Source: Symsagittifera roscoffensis
Taxonomy: Eukaryota; Xenacoelomorpha; Acoela; Convolutidae
NCBI RefSeq assembly: GCF_963678635.1
Contig: NC_087067.1
Coordinates: forward strand, 23,693,547 to 23,753,546
Length of the DNA: 60,000 nt
Direction of reading: 5' to 3'
Shown: one piece after another, positions 1 to 9,479 of the stretch
Position numbering within the stretch: position 1 is the stretch's first letter
Layout: every line of letters starts with the position of its first letter
Position numbers and translations under genes: made by a program
Notes under the pieces: generated by a model
What the model saw: the letters and a program-made list of their open reading frames with translations, nothing else
What the model was told of the DNA's origin: nothing
The model's database searches: none

Positions 1-729
1 CGTCGCGTTACTTTTCGCTACCTTCTCGCTAACCTCAGATGAACTGTCCTCAAGTTCAAACGCTTTCAGTTCCATTTCAATTAGTTGCTTTTTATGAGTT
101 TCAGTCAATTGCTCTAGTTCCAGCTGACTTTGTTCGAACTGAATACGGTTCTCTTGCTCTTTAAGTCTTAAAGACACTTGATACTGCCTTTCAAGCTCCT
201 CATGGCGTCGTTTTACTAAAGCTAATTCATGCCGTTTCTCACTTGATGACATAGTGCGAACCGTCGACGTATGACGAGTGGAAGCAGATTTATCAGACTT
301 ATGTGAGTGAAGCTTTCTCCTATCCTTAGACTTATTAGAGACCTTAGACCTGTTTTCAGATACTCGTGCTTCTGAATTTTTTGTTTTGTGCGAGCGTGAG
401 GATGTCTCAGACCTAGTTTGTTGTAAAGATCCCTTGCTCCCTGTAATGCCGGCTGCTGGAAATGACGAAGGTTCAAGGCTCATCTTGTAACTCTGAGCTT
501 CGTGCATTACTTTATCGTTCATTTTGGTTACTTTCTTAAGCCAAAGGTCTTGCTGAGCAATAAGTTTTTCAGGGTTTTCCGTTTTTCCCGCTAACCTAAT
601 TAATTGCTCATTGACGTCGACAGCTTTTTCCAACGCAATTTTACATTTGTAAACAGCATTATCAATTTTTGTAACGCGACTATTATTCTCAATGTACAAG
701 TAATAATGAGTTACCTTTAAGCAGCTCAT
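1..729 (-). CDS. Gag-like protein, N-terminal 243 codons, C-terminus beyond the window
   Basis: An uninterrupted frame runs from an ATG at 729 to base 1 (exactly 243 codons, no stop). A TAG lies in frame two codons upstream, so this is the first available start. Residues 1-90 are mixed helical sequence (for example ENPEKLIAQQDLWLKK). Residues 95-155 form a Ser/Lys/Arg-rich low-complexity linker (SRSHKTKNSEARVSENRSK). From about residue 160 there is a long charged coiled coil (KRRHEELERQYQVSLRLKEQ and onward). This layout is familiar from the N-termini of BEL/Pao polyproteins, where the capsid-like region follows; that part is outside the window. No zinc knuckle is visible yet. A conserved host coiled-coil gene is the alternative, but the PBS-like site upstream on the same strand favours a retroelement. 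Confidence 0.5.
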   Translation of the reverse strand, partial: MSCLKVTHYYLYIENNSRVTKIDNAVYKCKIALEKAVDVNEQLIRLAGKTENPEKLIAQQDLWLKKVTKMNDKVMHEAQSYKMSLEPSSFPAAGITGSKGSLQQTRSETSSRSHKTKNSEARVSENRSKVSNKSKDRRKLHSHKSDKSASTRHTSTVRTMSSSEKRHELALVKRRHEELERQYQVSLRLKEQENRIQFEQSQLELEQLTETHKKQLIEMELKAFELEDSSSEVSEKVAKSNAT

Positions 730-883
730 TTTCTAGATTTATACGGGTTTCGAATCACTTGCGTATCTAACTTTGGAACTTTTTGTCCATGTTTTTCACA
801 AATTGACAATATTTTACGGATGCTCACTTATAGAAAACAATCAATAAAATTAGATACTGTTTTGGTACGTAATTAATTTTGCA

Positions 884-1528
884 TTAGTAAATCAACATTA
901 GCTTACAAGACGAGGGAACTTGAAGTCTCAAAGCTTGTGCCTGAAGGCTATTTCTTATAGCTTTCCGAGCTTTGAGGGGTAAGCGGTTCCGCTTCTTACG
1001 TGTCTTAAGGATGTTAAGATTAGCGCTATATCGCCTTAGAAGGAGGAGAGTCTTTAACTCAAGGGAAGGAGGCTGGTGAAGCTCTTTGTACTTCTCAATT
1101 AGTACCTGGTCCTTAGCCTTACGCTTAGAGATAAAGTCCTTAACGACGTTCAGAACGAGAATACCTGTTGAACCTAAACTTTCCTCTATATCCTGGGTTC
1201 CGTTCCGTCTACAGTATATGATCGCACAAATGTTTGTCCTATACCTTAATAACAAATTGACAAGTTGCTCACTACTCAGCTTGCGGTTATTGTTACTGCG
1301 GTGCCTACTTATTGAGTTATTTATGGCGTCGTGCCAAAATACGAAGTCGTTACGGTGCGACAAGTAGTGATGAAGGTAGTACTGTATTGTTTTCTGAGAG
1401 TCCCTAGCGTTAAAGTTCAAACTTAAACCTGGCTTCGTAAAGCAAGTATCTTTGACGCGCTTATGGGACGGAGCGGGAAGTTTTCGGAGCGCGTGATCCA
1501 AGGAACTAGCTCCTAGAATGAATACCAT
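884..1528 (-). CDS. Upstream ORF of the retrotransposon; diverged SGNH-hydrolase-like protein
   Basis: The first in-frame ATG is at 1528, giving 214 codons. The frame stays open upstream to about 1650, where it meets a splice-acceptor-like TTTCATCCTCAG, so a longer spliced N-terminus is possible. The order of motifs parallels the SGNH hydrolase blocks: a beta-strand and nucleophile-elbow-like VFILGASSLDHAL, then a PGLSLNFN segment, then NDFVFWHDAINNS in the place of the usual GxND block, and near the C-terminus ELHQPPSLELKTL in the place of DxxH. The canonical Gly-Asp-Ser and Asp-x-x-His residues are not intact, so hydrolase activity is doubtful. The tail is very basic (KTRKKRNRLPLKARK), which would suit nucleic-acid binding. 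It lies 154 bases upstream of the gag-like ORF on the same strand. The fold assignment is inference; the ORF itself is clear. Confidence 0.5.
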   Translation of the reverse strand: MVFILGASSLDHALRKLPAPSHKRVKDTCFTKPGLSLNFNARDSQKTIQYYLHHYLSHRNDFVFWHDAINNSISRHRSNNNRKLSSEQLVNLLLRYRTNICAIIYCRRNGTQDIEESLGSTGILVLNVVKDFISKRKAKDQVLIEKYKELHQPPSLELKTLLLLRRYSANLNILKTRKKRNRLPLKARKAIRNSLQAQALRLQVPSSCKLMLIY

Positions 1529-1591
1529 AAACTTAAGGGACCTATGCGACGGCTTCGTTACGCTTAAGTACCAATGGGGTTGGAAAATTAA

Positions 1592-1863
1592 GTAGGTAGG
1601 TTGAACTCCAACAACACGCACGGAGTAAACCTGAGGATGAAAGAATTCAACTTAACTCACTTTATATCACCGTACCTGACAAGTTAAAATTAGTGTCGCG
1701 CAACGATGTCAATAATCAGACGGGCTGAAACGGCTTTGTTTTATTTGAAGCGAACTGGCTTTCAGTTTCACCATTGGTGGGTGGGGGATCAGGCAAATTG
1801 GTTAAGTGCCAACAACACACGCGGAAAGAACCTGAGGATGAAAAAACTCAACTTAATTTGCCT
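1592..1863 (-). repeat. Imperfect tandem duplication covering a splice-acceptor-like site upstream of the SGNH-like ORF
   Basis: A segment around 1592-1660 recurs around 1790-1863, offset by 201 bases. Shared on the minus strand are AAGTTGA, a T-rich run, TTTCATCCTCAGGTT, then CCG/CGTGTGTTGTTGG. Similarity fades but continues towards 1755 (a CCATTGG and GAAGCC pair in both copies). Each copy carries a pyrimidine tract followed by CAG, the shape of a 3' splice site, in frame with the downstream ORF in the inner copy. Confidence 0.6.
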
Positions 1864-2930
1864 GATATTTTGCTACCAGACCACTTATCATAAAGTTGTT
1901 GCCATGTTACAGCACAGTTTCGCAGAATTCTGGGGACGTTTTGAGGAATTTCTGGCAATTTTTTTTACTTTTTTCACAAAATTTTTCAGAAAATTTTGGT
2001 CAGCAGGTTCGAGTCATAAACCAATCCAAAAAACTAGTCCAGTACCTCTTGTCTATGTTCCGATTTCACTGATTAATATTCCGTTCACATATATCCAAAA
2101 ATTTTTGGTATCGAGAAAAAATGTCAAGTCAATTTGTCTATGTACCGACTGTAAGATGTTTCAGTTCAACGGAACTGTCCAAAAAATTTGGGTATTGAGA
2201 AAAATTACAGGGGGCTAGCTTGCGGAAAATTTATAGCATATATGACATCTTATATATCTTATGGAGACTTCTTACAGTTTTTAATTGGAAATTGGCGCCA
2301 CCGGGAAAAAATCCAAAACTTCGGGTGTCGAGAAAAACACAGCTCAAAAGTCCAGAAGTCAACAATCAGGACACCTGAAGAGCCCTCTCTTCCACCAGTC
2401 TGCTCTTTCGCCTGTCGGCTTACAGGCTCCTCGTCCAACTGCACACCTCCAGTTTTGGCCAATGAGAATATGCCGACGACTTTTGAACAGCATTGACAGT
2501 GAGCTGTCGGCCAGTATGCAGAGTGTCTCGAAGCGCAGTCTGTCCTTGTTCTTCTCCAGGAGTCCGGGGGCGGAATAGCTTACTGGACCTGCGTAGTGTC
2601 TCACTGTGAACTACAGCTGCCTCAGTCTGTCCACATGGAACGTATCACTCTCCCAGTGCACTTGACTCGCCTTCTCCAAAAAGGAAATATCACTCGCCTT
2701 CGAAAACCGAAGCTCCACTCAGGTGGATCAAAACTCAATCTGCCTGGTAAATTCAACGATTTGACCGCAACACCACTGACGCCTTTTAACAGGGAGTATT
2801 GAATGTGCTTTAATAACACTGGTGAAAATTAACAAATCGTCTTAATAGACTTGAGCTGCTCACAGATACTAAAACACTGTGCGCGTTTATCGGCTGAACT
2901 GTGTGTGTCTCTCGTGCAAATGCGTGAATA
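1864..2930 (-). other. Retrotransposon leader, no convincing gene
   Basis: This stretch lies between the PBS-like site and the SGNH-like ORF. Short open frames exist on both strands but none shows domain-like composition. Three fragments around 2093, 2172 and 2303 share a phrase ending in GGTRTCGAGAAAAA, also present in a dispersed repeat at 42.4 kb. The 2380-2800 part is less A+T-rich than its surroundings. Confidence 0.35.
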
Positions 2931-2933
2931 ACG

Positions 2934-2951
2934 GTCCCATGTGGGGCGCCA
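2934..2951 (-). other. Retroelement primer binding site, tRNA-Lys type
   Basis: The minus strand reads TGGCGCCCCACATGGGAC here. It begins with TGG, complementary to the tRNA CCA end, and resembles the tRNA-Lys-type PBS (TGGCGCCC-AAC-type cores) used by many LTR retroelements, with small differences. It sits upstream of both retrotransposon ORFs in the correct orientation. The 5' LTR should end within a few bases to the right. No second PBS or polypurine tract was found to pair with it. Confidence 0.6.
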
Positions 2952-3267
2952 AAATGGGCTCGCTAAATCTCCGTAGAATGAAGTTAAAACAGAAAAATCA
3001 ATAGTGAATTCGTACTCTCGGCAATACAGAATTTATCGGATATATTGATAATTTTCATTCAAGTTTTTGCTGTTAAACAAGGTTATAATTTTTTACCAAA
3101 AACAGCTCCAATAAACAAATTGGCGCAAGCTAGCCACAAGAACCGGTCGGTAATGTCCTTGAGACAAATTGCTCTTTTTGGCGGTCAGCCTTAATCAAGG
3201 CTGAACCGAATTAGAACCAAAAAACAGTTAAAATAGGATATAACCACCGTTTTTAGTATATTAATAC

Positions 3268-3352
3268 ATGGGCAGGTGGAAACTCGAACCTACGTCGACT
3301 GTTATGTCACACATATAATCGGCGTTAGCTTAGGCCACTCGGCCAACTGTGC
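3268..3352 (-). repeat. tRNA-like relic, Leu/Ser-type head
   Basis: The minus strand contains an A-box-like TTGGCCGAGTGGCCTAAG and a B-box-like AGGTTCGAGTTTCC about 50 bases apart, with an extended middle segment as in type II (Leu/Ser) tRNAs. The acceptor stem does not pair well (GCACAGT against ACCTGCC), so this is not a functional tRNA; it is a pseudogene or the head of a tRNA-derived SINE. Confidence 0.5.
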
Positions 3353-3359
3353 TTATTTT

Positions 3360-3918
3360 ATATGCATGTATACTCTTGTTTTCTTTGCATCTATACTCTA
3401 CATTTGCATTGCAACAACCCGAAACATCATTACACTAAAAAAATCGGAACATTCACATCACGTCAAAGCACAAATTTTGTCAAACACAAAAACAATAAAG
3501 GTTTTTCACGCCCAATTTCTTTCGCAACGTTTTGCCTTCGATCCTAGCAATTTTTAGTGGAATCAAATCAGCATATCAATTGTTTGAGTACTAACCAATT
3601 TATTCCAAAAAACCTTTGAGACGGATATTTTTCCAGATTGACAAATATAGCAAAAAACACTACCAATTTATAAAGATGACAGAAAAGAAGTCTAATAAAT
3701 TATCAACTTATATCACTACTGCCAGTAACAGAAAACTATTCCAGAGTAAACTTTAAAAACAAACTGACAAAATTTTTTACGAAAAATCAAATTCAAAACA
3801 AACTGCAAAACCGCAATATTACACTGGATCAATTGATGCAGAAGTTTAATGGAATGAAAAAACTGGTCTTCAGTGGAAAGATCATTCTAATGAAATACAA
3901 TGCACATTATGTACATTG
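3360..3918. other. A+T-rich stretch without a supported gene
   Basis: Short open frames at 3276-3557 have no recognisable domain. I see no clear repeat boundary or RNA gene here. Confidence 0.5.
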
Positions 3919-4125
3919 TTGGACTTGCGCACAGCTTTTAAAACTGTAGGCCACGTGGCTACGAGGAGCAGTAATTAAACTAAGAAAGAAAGTCCATTAG
4001 AATTCATTATACTTTAAGTATCGAAAAAAATCAAGCACCCTTTTAGTCAAACTTGTTGTACCACAAGGACCTTTATTTTTTCCTCTTTTGTTCATAATCT
4101 TCGATAATATATTGATTGTGAAAAT
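3919..4125 (+). pseudogene. Decayed non-LTR reverse transcriptase fragment
   Basis: Two RT palm motifs can be read in order: LLDLRTAFKTVGH (family form: LDLsKAFDtVdH) near 3920-3960, and VVPQGPLFFPLLFIIF (family form: GVPQGSvLGPLLFiiF) near 4050-4105. Stops and frame changes separate them, and no YADD box survives. It is an old LINE relic of the Jockey/CR1 type. Confidence 0.6.
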
Positions 4126-4200
4126 CACCAGTCAAAATTAGTTTTGTACACTGAAATTACTTCAGTACAGAATGAAGCAGAGAAAATAAAAAAAACATGA

Positions 4201-4238
4201 CTGCTCGTATCAGGGCGAAGCCCTGAATGTTCCGACTG
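4201..4238 (+). repeat. Short hairpin plus GAATGTTCCGACTG motif, copy 1
   Basis: CAGGGC-gaa-GCCCTG (4211-4225) is a perfect 6-bp stem, followed at once by AATGTTCCGACTG and preceded by CTGCTCGTAT. Related modules with different but still self-complementary stems occur at 14817, 22873 (minus), 24310 and 50176. Confidence 0.6.
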
Positions 4239-4298
4239 TCCATTAAGGTTTATGGAGCAGTAATATCATTAAAAAACTAAAAGTAATAAAACAAAATG

Positions 4299-4760
4299 GA
4301 AATTTTTTTTTTCAAAAATTTGAAAATTTTTATAAAAATCATCCCCCCACACGCCATATAAAGTAAAAAAGGATAGATTTTGCTACTTGTAACAAATCAA
4401 TTATGGCAAATAAGCTCGGTTAAACCAATTTGGAACGATTTCTAAGACGGATTAACTCTCCGCTTACGCGTTAATAGCGCGAAATATATCGCGCGTTAAT
4501 TGTCCCAAATTGGCCAAAATGGCAACCTTTAAACCCCCATAACTTTACGAAAAATGATCACAGGTAAAATATTTTTTCAAATTTGAGCTCAGGACAACAA
4601 TACCTTTCGAATGATATAAAAAAATTCCGTCAAAAATGGCTAGTTAAAAAGTCGAAATTTGTCTGAAGAAAAAAAAAACCCGCCCCGACCACAAATATTC
4701 CGTCACTTTCGTATCGAAAATCGGAACAATAAGCATCAAAATTATCTAAGTTGTTTCACT
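4299..4760 (+). repeat. Dispersed repeat, about 460 bp, copy 1 of 2
   Basis: It shares a series of phrases in the same order with 23840-24290: CCCCNCACACGMYATATRAAG near the start, ATTGTCCCAARTTRGCCA, a CATARCTTTRCGAAAAATKAT segment, AGTTAAAAAGTCGA, and AAAATCGGAACA at the end. No coding sequence is evident. It is probably a non-autonomous element; no clear target-site duplication was found. Confidence 0.5.
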
Positions 4761-5961
4761 AACATTAAAACACATTGAACACAAACTAAGCAAAACAATG
4801 TTCTTCTCAAAGTTTGAAATCAGTACAAAATAATAAAATTAGAGACAAAAAAATGAAAATTTTAAAACACTAGGTTGTTTTACACGTCTGAGCTATTATA
4901 CTGAGCAAACTTAGACAATGGACGACATGTAAACGAGGTTTAAAACAAACAAAAAAACAGGTTTCTCGGAATCTTTTATCAATTTCGAAATTGTTCGAAA
5001 TAAAATCAATTTATAAGAGTGTACACAGGTTATGTTAAATCAAATATACAAAACGGCTTAATAGTTCATGCTGCTACTGATTGAAGCAAAACAAACGCAT
5101 TAGAAAATTATAAACGCGTTTAAAAAAGTTTGTTATTTCAAGAAATGCATTCAGTCAAATCAATAAATTAGATATCATAAACGACTTTATACTGTAAAAG
5201 AATTTCACATTTATAAACTGCTAAAATTTCTAAGTAAATTGTTGAGAAAAAGAATGCTCCTCAGAAGCCATGAATAATCATATCAACCAAGCTGAAATTT
5301 CTCAGAGTAAGACACGGCGGTTGAAAATTTAAAATTTGACATTAGCTGCAAAACGCTTTCAAAAACTTGTTTTTGGGCTGTGATTGGAAAATTTGTTTGT
5401 AGTATGTCCTCATATAGCTGAATTTTTTGTACAAAACTTTTGTCATGCTGAGTTGGACATGTTCAACCATATGTTTATAGAGAATTAAATTTTCGGTAAA
5501 GTTGAACTAAATGATGAGTTTTTCGTATAGAGACAGGCTCTGCCCAAATTTGGTTTAACTCAAAGTATTCTATTGAACAAAAAATTTGAAGATATTATAA
5601 ATACAGTTTTTTAATAGTTCATTTAATACTTAAATAAACCCAATAATATCTAGAAAACGAATCAAGAACAATCTGGTATATGTAAGCCATCATACAAAAC
5701 GGAGTTGAAATTTGTGTCTAATAGGGATCTTCCAAAATGATCAGCGTTTTTAAAAAATAATAATATAAAAAAGTGATTAAATACTCGATAGGCTTTGGAA
5801 ATTTTTTTAATGATTCTTATGAGTGTTAAAATTACATTTCTTATGTAAAAGCGAACAACTTGTAACTTCGACTCAAAATTTCCCCATGCAAATAAATTAA
5901 ATTCTCTATTAAAGTTTGCTGTCTAATGTGATGGGAGAAGTCAAAAAACCCTGTTAATCAG
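4761..5961. other. A+T-rich stretch without a supported gene
   Basis: No open frame of interest, RNA gene or well-bounded repeat was seen. Confidence 0.5.
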
Positions 5962-6215
5962 ATATTGCTTTCGAAACACTGCACTCAATTGAACTTAAAG
6001 ATAATGGACTGGAGTTTACATTGCCGAACCCACTGTTCATAGAAAAATTCTTCCAAGTTGAAAGACAACCCATTTCAAATAGCGAACTTAGTGTATATTT
6101 GAAACAACCATCTTATGGAGAGACGCGAATTATTTGGGATATTTCAAAGCAATGGGAGGACAAACAGTTTTACCCAACTTTCTATGGTTTCGGCTTTTCT
6201 ACTATACAACAGTGA
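5962..6215 (+). CDS. Candidate coding exon, unknown protein
   Basis: After an acceptor-like TTAATCAG ending at 5961, a frame of about 84 codons runs to a TGA at 6213. Unlike the surrounding sequence it has a globular, non-repetitive amino-acid composition, including LKDNGLEFTLPNPLFIEKFF, VYLKQPSYGETRIIWD and WEDKQFYPTFYGFGF. I do not recognise it. It has no in-frame ATG, so it would be an internal exon or a gene fragment. A similar island follows at 6387-6689. The evidence is composition only. Confidence 0.3.
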
Positions 6216-6386
6216 ATTTTTGATATTTCCTTTTCTTTTGTTCATACGTCCCGATTCTCGTCAAAAATTGCTAATAACTCAATTACAAACAAATTTCGTC
6301 TTAATGTATAACTTCGTAACGTATCAATGGTTACACGTAAAACGGGTGTTTTTATCCGAAGGGTTGGAAAGTAGAAAAGCTGATAA

Positions 6387-6689
6387 GGTTCAACGGGAAA
6401 GGGTGTAGATATAAAGTTAGCCCTTGAAAATATTGATAACTTTTGCGATCATCCAATAAATCATAGAGTCCTGAAGAAAGAAGTATTCGCACATGTGGGA
6501 AAAATTGGGAGGCTTCATCTTTATTCAAAAAATTTTGACAGAATTGAATATGGGGCGCTTTCGAACTCGACATTCTTTCTGCCAGAAATCATGTACACTT
6601 CACTTCGTTCACTCTTAAAATTGTTGACGTGTTTTCACATGAGAATTGTTCACGTGTTTGGTATTTCTATTTCTAGTAAAAGCACATGA
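6387..6689 (+). CDS. Second candidate coding exon, unknown protein
   Basis: The frame is open from 6387 to a TGA ending at 6689. It reads GSTGKGVDIKLALENIDNFC, then KKEVFAHVGKIGRLHLYSKN, then GALSNSTFFLPEIMY, which is protein-like until about 6610; the end is less convincing. It could pair with the island at 5962-6215 across a short intron, or both may be pieces of a decayed gene. One N-glycosylation sequon (NST) is present. There is no known-family match that I can name. Confidence 0.28.
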   Translation, partial: GSTGKGVDIKLALENIDNFCDHPINHRVLKKEVFAHVGKIGRLHLYSKNFDRIEYGALSNSTFFLPEIMYTSLRSLLKLLTCFHMRIVHVFGISISSKST

Positions 6690-7000
6690 AAAACACCACA
6701 GAGTATTCGAGATCAACTAAACACGAGAGCAAGTTTTTCCGATCACGCGATAGTTGCTTTGTGTTTTTCAGATATTTTTTGTTTAAAAATCTGAATCCTT
6801 GTGTAGACAAAAATACAGAAACCAACGAATCAACATGTTGTTATCATCAGATCCGCAATCGGATAATGATCCGGGATAAGGAATTGAGATAACATCTCAA
6901 TACTTAAATGATGAAATGAGTCAACCAGCGACTTAAATAGTTTCATTGTTTTCCAGATAACAGATCGAAAAATGTCGTTTTAAAAAGTGTTTTGTTTGTC
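6690..7000. other. No supported feature
   Basis: A+T-rich sequence with only a short frame at 6686-6892 that lacks domain-like composition. Confidence 0.4.
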
Positions 7001-9060
7001 TAAGATTCCTATTTAATTACTGTTTGATAAATACAGGTATTCTGAAAACTCTTGTTTAGTAAAAAGAAATTTCATGAAAATTCATGTGTGATAAAAATAG
7101 GTTATATGAAAATATATGGGTCTTGATTTTTTTCATTTTTTGGGAGGATTTCAAAACAAGTGCTTTTAATGGGTTGGGAAGAGCGCGCCATTGTTGAAAA
7201 TTTTTGACTTTCCTCAATACCTATCCTCCCAAAATTGAAACTTTGTGTTCTATCAAAAAAAACAGGTTGTGTGAAACTCCCCTGCATAGGCTGCTGCTTC
7301 CAAACTCGTTTGACAAAAACAAGTATTATGAAAACTTTTTTTCAAATATCTTTTTTGAGACCTTTTTGAAAACTTTTTCATTTAAGTATTCAACAAATTT
7401 TCAAAAAATTGTATCAATAGAAAAACCGTGAACTCCATTGTCTACCTGCAAGCTCTTTTGTCTTTTTCTACCTGGTCCAACAATCAGAGCCTTCAAAAAA
7501 TGTGGGCAAGGTTTGAGCTATAGCTTTGTGTTTTCTTTTTTTCTCAAGTACTATTCCAAACTTAATACTTTGGCTTCAATCAAAACACAGGTCATGGGAT
7601 TATCCCCTGCATAAACAGCTACGCCAAAACTTTTCTACATAAAAAGTTAGGACACTCAAAAAAATTTATGCTTTCAATTGATATAGCGGGTTGTGGAAAT
7701 TCAACGGCTGCTCCCATAATCTGCTACAAAAAAATATTGCCATCGAAAAAATCAAACTTTTTCTTTTTTGACCATTTTACGAAATGTTTTGACTTGTTTC
7801 GAAAACTATCCTCTCAAATCTGAATTTCTAGGGTTGAATCTAGCGAAAGAATTTTGATAAGCAGGTTTCATCAAAATTCTTGAAAAGAAAACTACTTGTT
7901 CCATAAAAACAGGTATTAAAAAAATGTATGGGATTTGATTTTGGTATATACATTTTTGAGCCGCCTCAAGTTTTCTTGAATGTTTTCAATCAGTTTAATT
8001 TTTCACACAAACGAAATAACCGATTTGTTGCATATTCCTCTTGTACCTTTTTACTTTGCCTCAAATTCTACTCCCTTAAAAAAAGTCTGTGAGGAAAAAA
8101 TCGACCATTGCTTTTGAATTTTTTGCAAAAACAAGGATGCGCGTTTCAACTCGCATCAGTCGTCTTAAAAAAGTGTCAAATATGTATCTCGAGCCATAGA
8201 TTGCCCCTGATTTTTTTGTGTTCTTCTTTGTTTTTCAGATTTTTTTAAAAAGCTTTGAAAATTTTTTTTCAATTTTTAGAACTACTTTTTTTTCACTATC
8301 TCTTTTACTGATTTCCGACAAAAAATTTCAAATCAAAAATCTGCTTAATCCCCACTGGACTTATAAATTTCCTTAGTCTCTCTTCGCCTTCTTCTTTTTC
8401 TAAATCTTTTCAAAAATCTGTGCGGAGAGTGCTCGACACTTTTTGGATTTGCTTTGTTTTCTCAAACAGCAGCCTCCTAAATCTAAGAATTTGCCTTCAA
8501 TGAATAGAACGGGTTGTGAACATTTTCCTGCTGAAGCTTCTTTTCCAAATTTTTTGACACAAATTTTCATGGCTCTCGGAAAAATTAAACATTTGATTTT
8601 TTGACCGTTTATAAAACTTTGTGGCTCGCCACAAAACCTACAAATTCAAGTCTGAGATTTTGAAATCAATGGAGAAAACGGGCTGTAAAACCTGTTTTAG
8701 ATGCTTAGATTAGAAGTTTTTTTTTCAAAAACTTAAAAACCTCGGAGTTTTTGACCTTTCACAAAAACTACGATCACAAAAGTGAGAATTTTTGTTCAAT
8801 CAAAAAAAAAAACAGGCTGTGGGATGCTCCCCTGATTAAACTGCCACACACAAACTCCTGTTTGATAAAAACAGGCTAAATGAAAATGTATGGGTTTTTT
8901 TCAATCATTTGGAAAAAAATTCACTTAGCTACTTGACCAATTTTCAAAAAAGGGGTACCAATAGAAAAACCGCCCACCCCCTGTCTACCTGCACAGACCC
9001 ATATTCTCTTTCTACCTTGCTATTTTTTCACAGCCTTCGAAACTGACTTTGGGAGGAATA
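7000..9060. repeat. Degenerate internally repetitive region
   Basis: Phrases recur every few hundred bases: TTTGATAAAWACAGGTATTMTG (about 7022, 7300, 7900, 8865), ATGAAAATRTATGGGT (7105, 8880), and a YTTCAATCAAAA-CAGG-TGTGG-CCCCTGC phrase (7250, 7575, 8500, 8810). Spacing is uneven and identity low, so this is an old, diverged array rather than a fresh satellite. Similar wording reappears in the duplicated blocks at 16.4-20.6 kb. No gene is supported. Confidence 0.45.
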
Positions 9061-9479
9061 TTTGACCCTTATTTCAAAAATTTAAGAGATGAATAAAGAG
9101 CAAGAGACCTAATTAAACAGCAGGAGACCTACCTATTTAATTTTTCAAGTAATTTATTCAATGGGTTTTTTCTTGAAGTTTTGTGTAAAATTATTTGTAA
9201 ACTCAAGTTTTTTTTCATTTGAAAAACTTGTGTTTTACTTGACACACAGTCTAGGGAAAAACCACTTTTGGATTAAAATATTTGATTTTTGAAGAGTTTT
9301 TAATGTCGCAATGTGAGCAATCCATTGTTTACGTTTTTCATAAGATTTTTTGGTTAATAATACAAGTGGAAACACTTGACCAATCGATCAGAAAATCTAC
9401 AAAAAAATTTAGATTTTTTGAGTGTTCCTATACAAAATTTGAAGGAAAACACGTGCGCAATTGATCAATTTTAGTATGA

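Larger units (their letters stand above)
1..2960 (-). mobile_element. LTR retrotransposon, 5' part (BEL/Pao-like), truncated by the window edge
   Basis: On the minus strand the order is a primer-binding-site-like sequence (2951 to 2934), a leader of about 1.4 kb, a 214-codon ORF with an SGNH-like plan (1528-884), then a gag-like ORF (729 to 1) still open at the window edge. Protease, RT, RNase H and integrase would lie to the left and are not visible. The 5' LTR should lie just right of 2954, but without its 3' partner its outer limit cannot be set. The BEL/Pao assignment rests on the general look of the second ORF (Ser/Lys/Arg-rich linker followed by a long charged coiled coil) and is an inference; Gypsy/Ty3 is possible. 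Confidence 0.5.

Noticed and set aside
1086-1367. 93-codon plus-strand frame
   Set aside because: Antisense to the retrotransposon SGNH-like ORF; composition is not protein-like.
1706-2218. 170-codon plus-strand frame
   Set aside because: It spans repeat fragments and T-rich runs; the composition (poly Phe, Leu, Lys) reflects A+T bias.
2955-3267. Defined 5' LTR
   Set aside because: An LTR is expected here from the PBS, but with no second LTR in the window its limits and even its presence cannot be shown.
3276-3557. 93-codon plus-strand frame near the tRNA-like relic
   Set aside because: It starts inside the tRNA-like sequence and has no domain-like composition.
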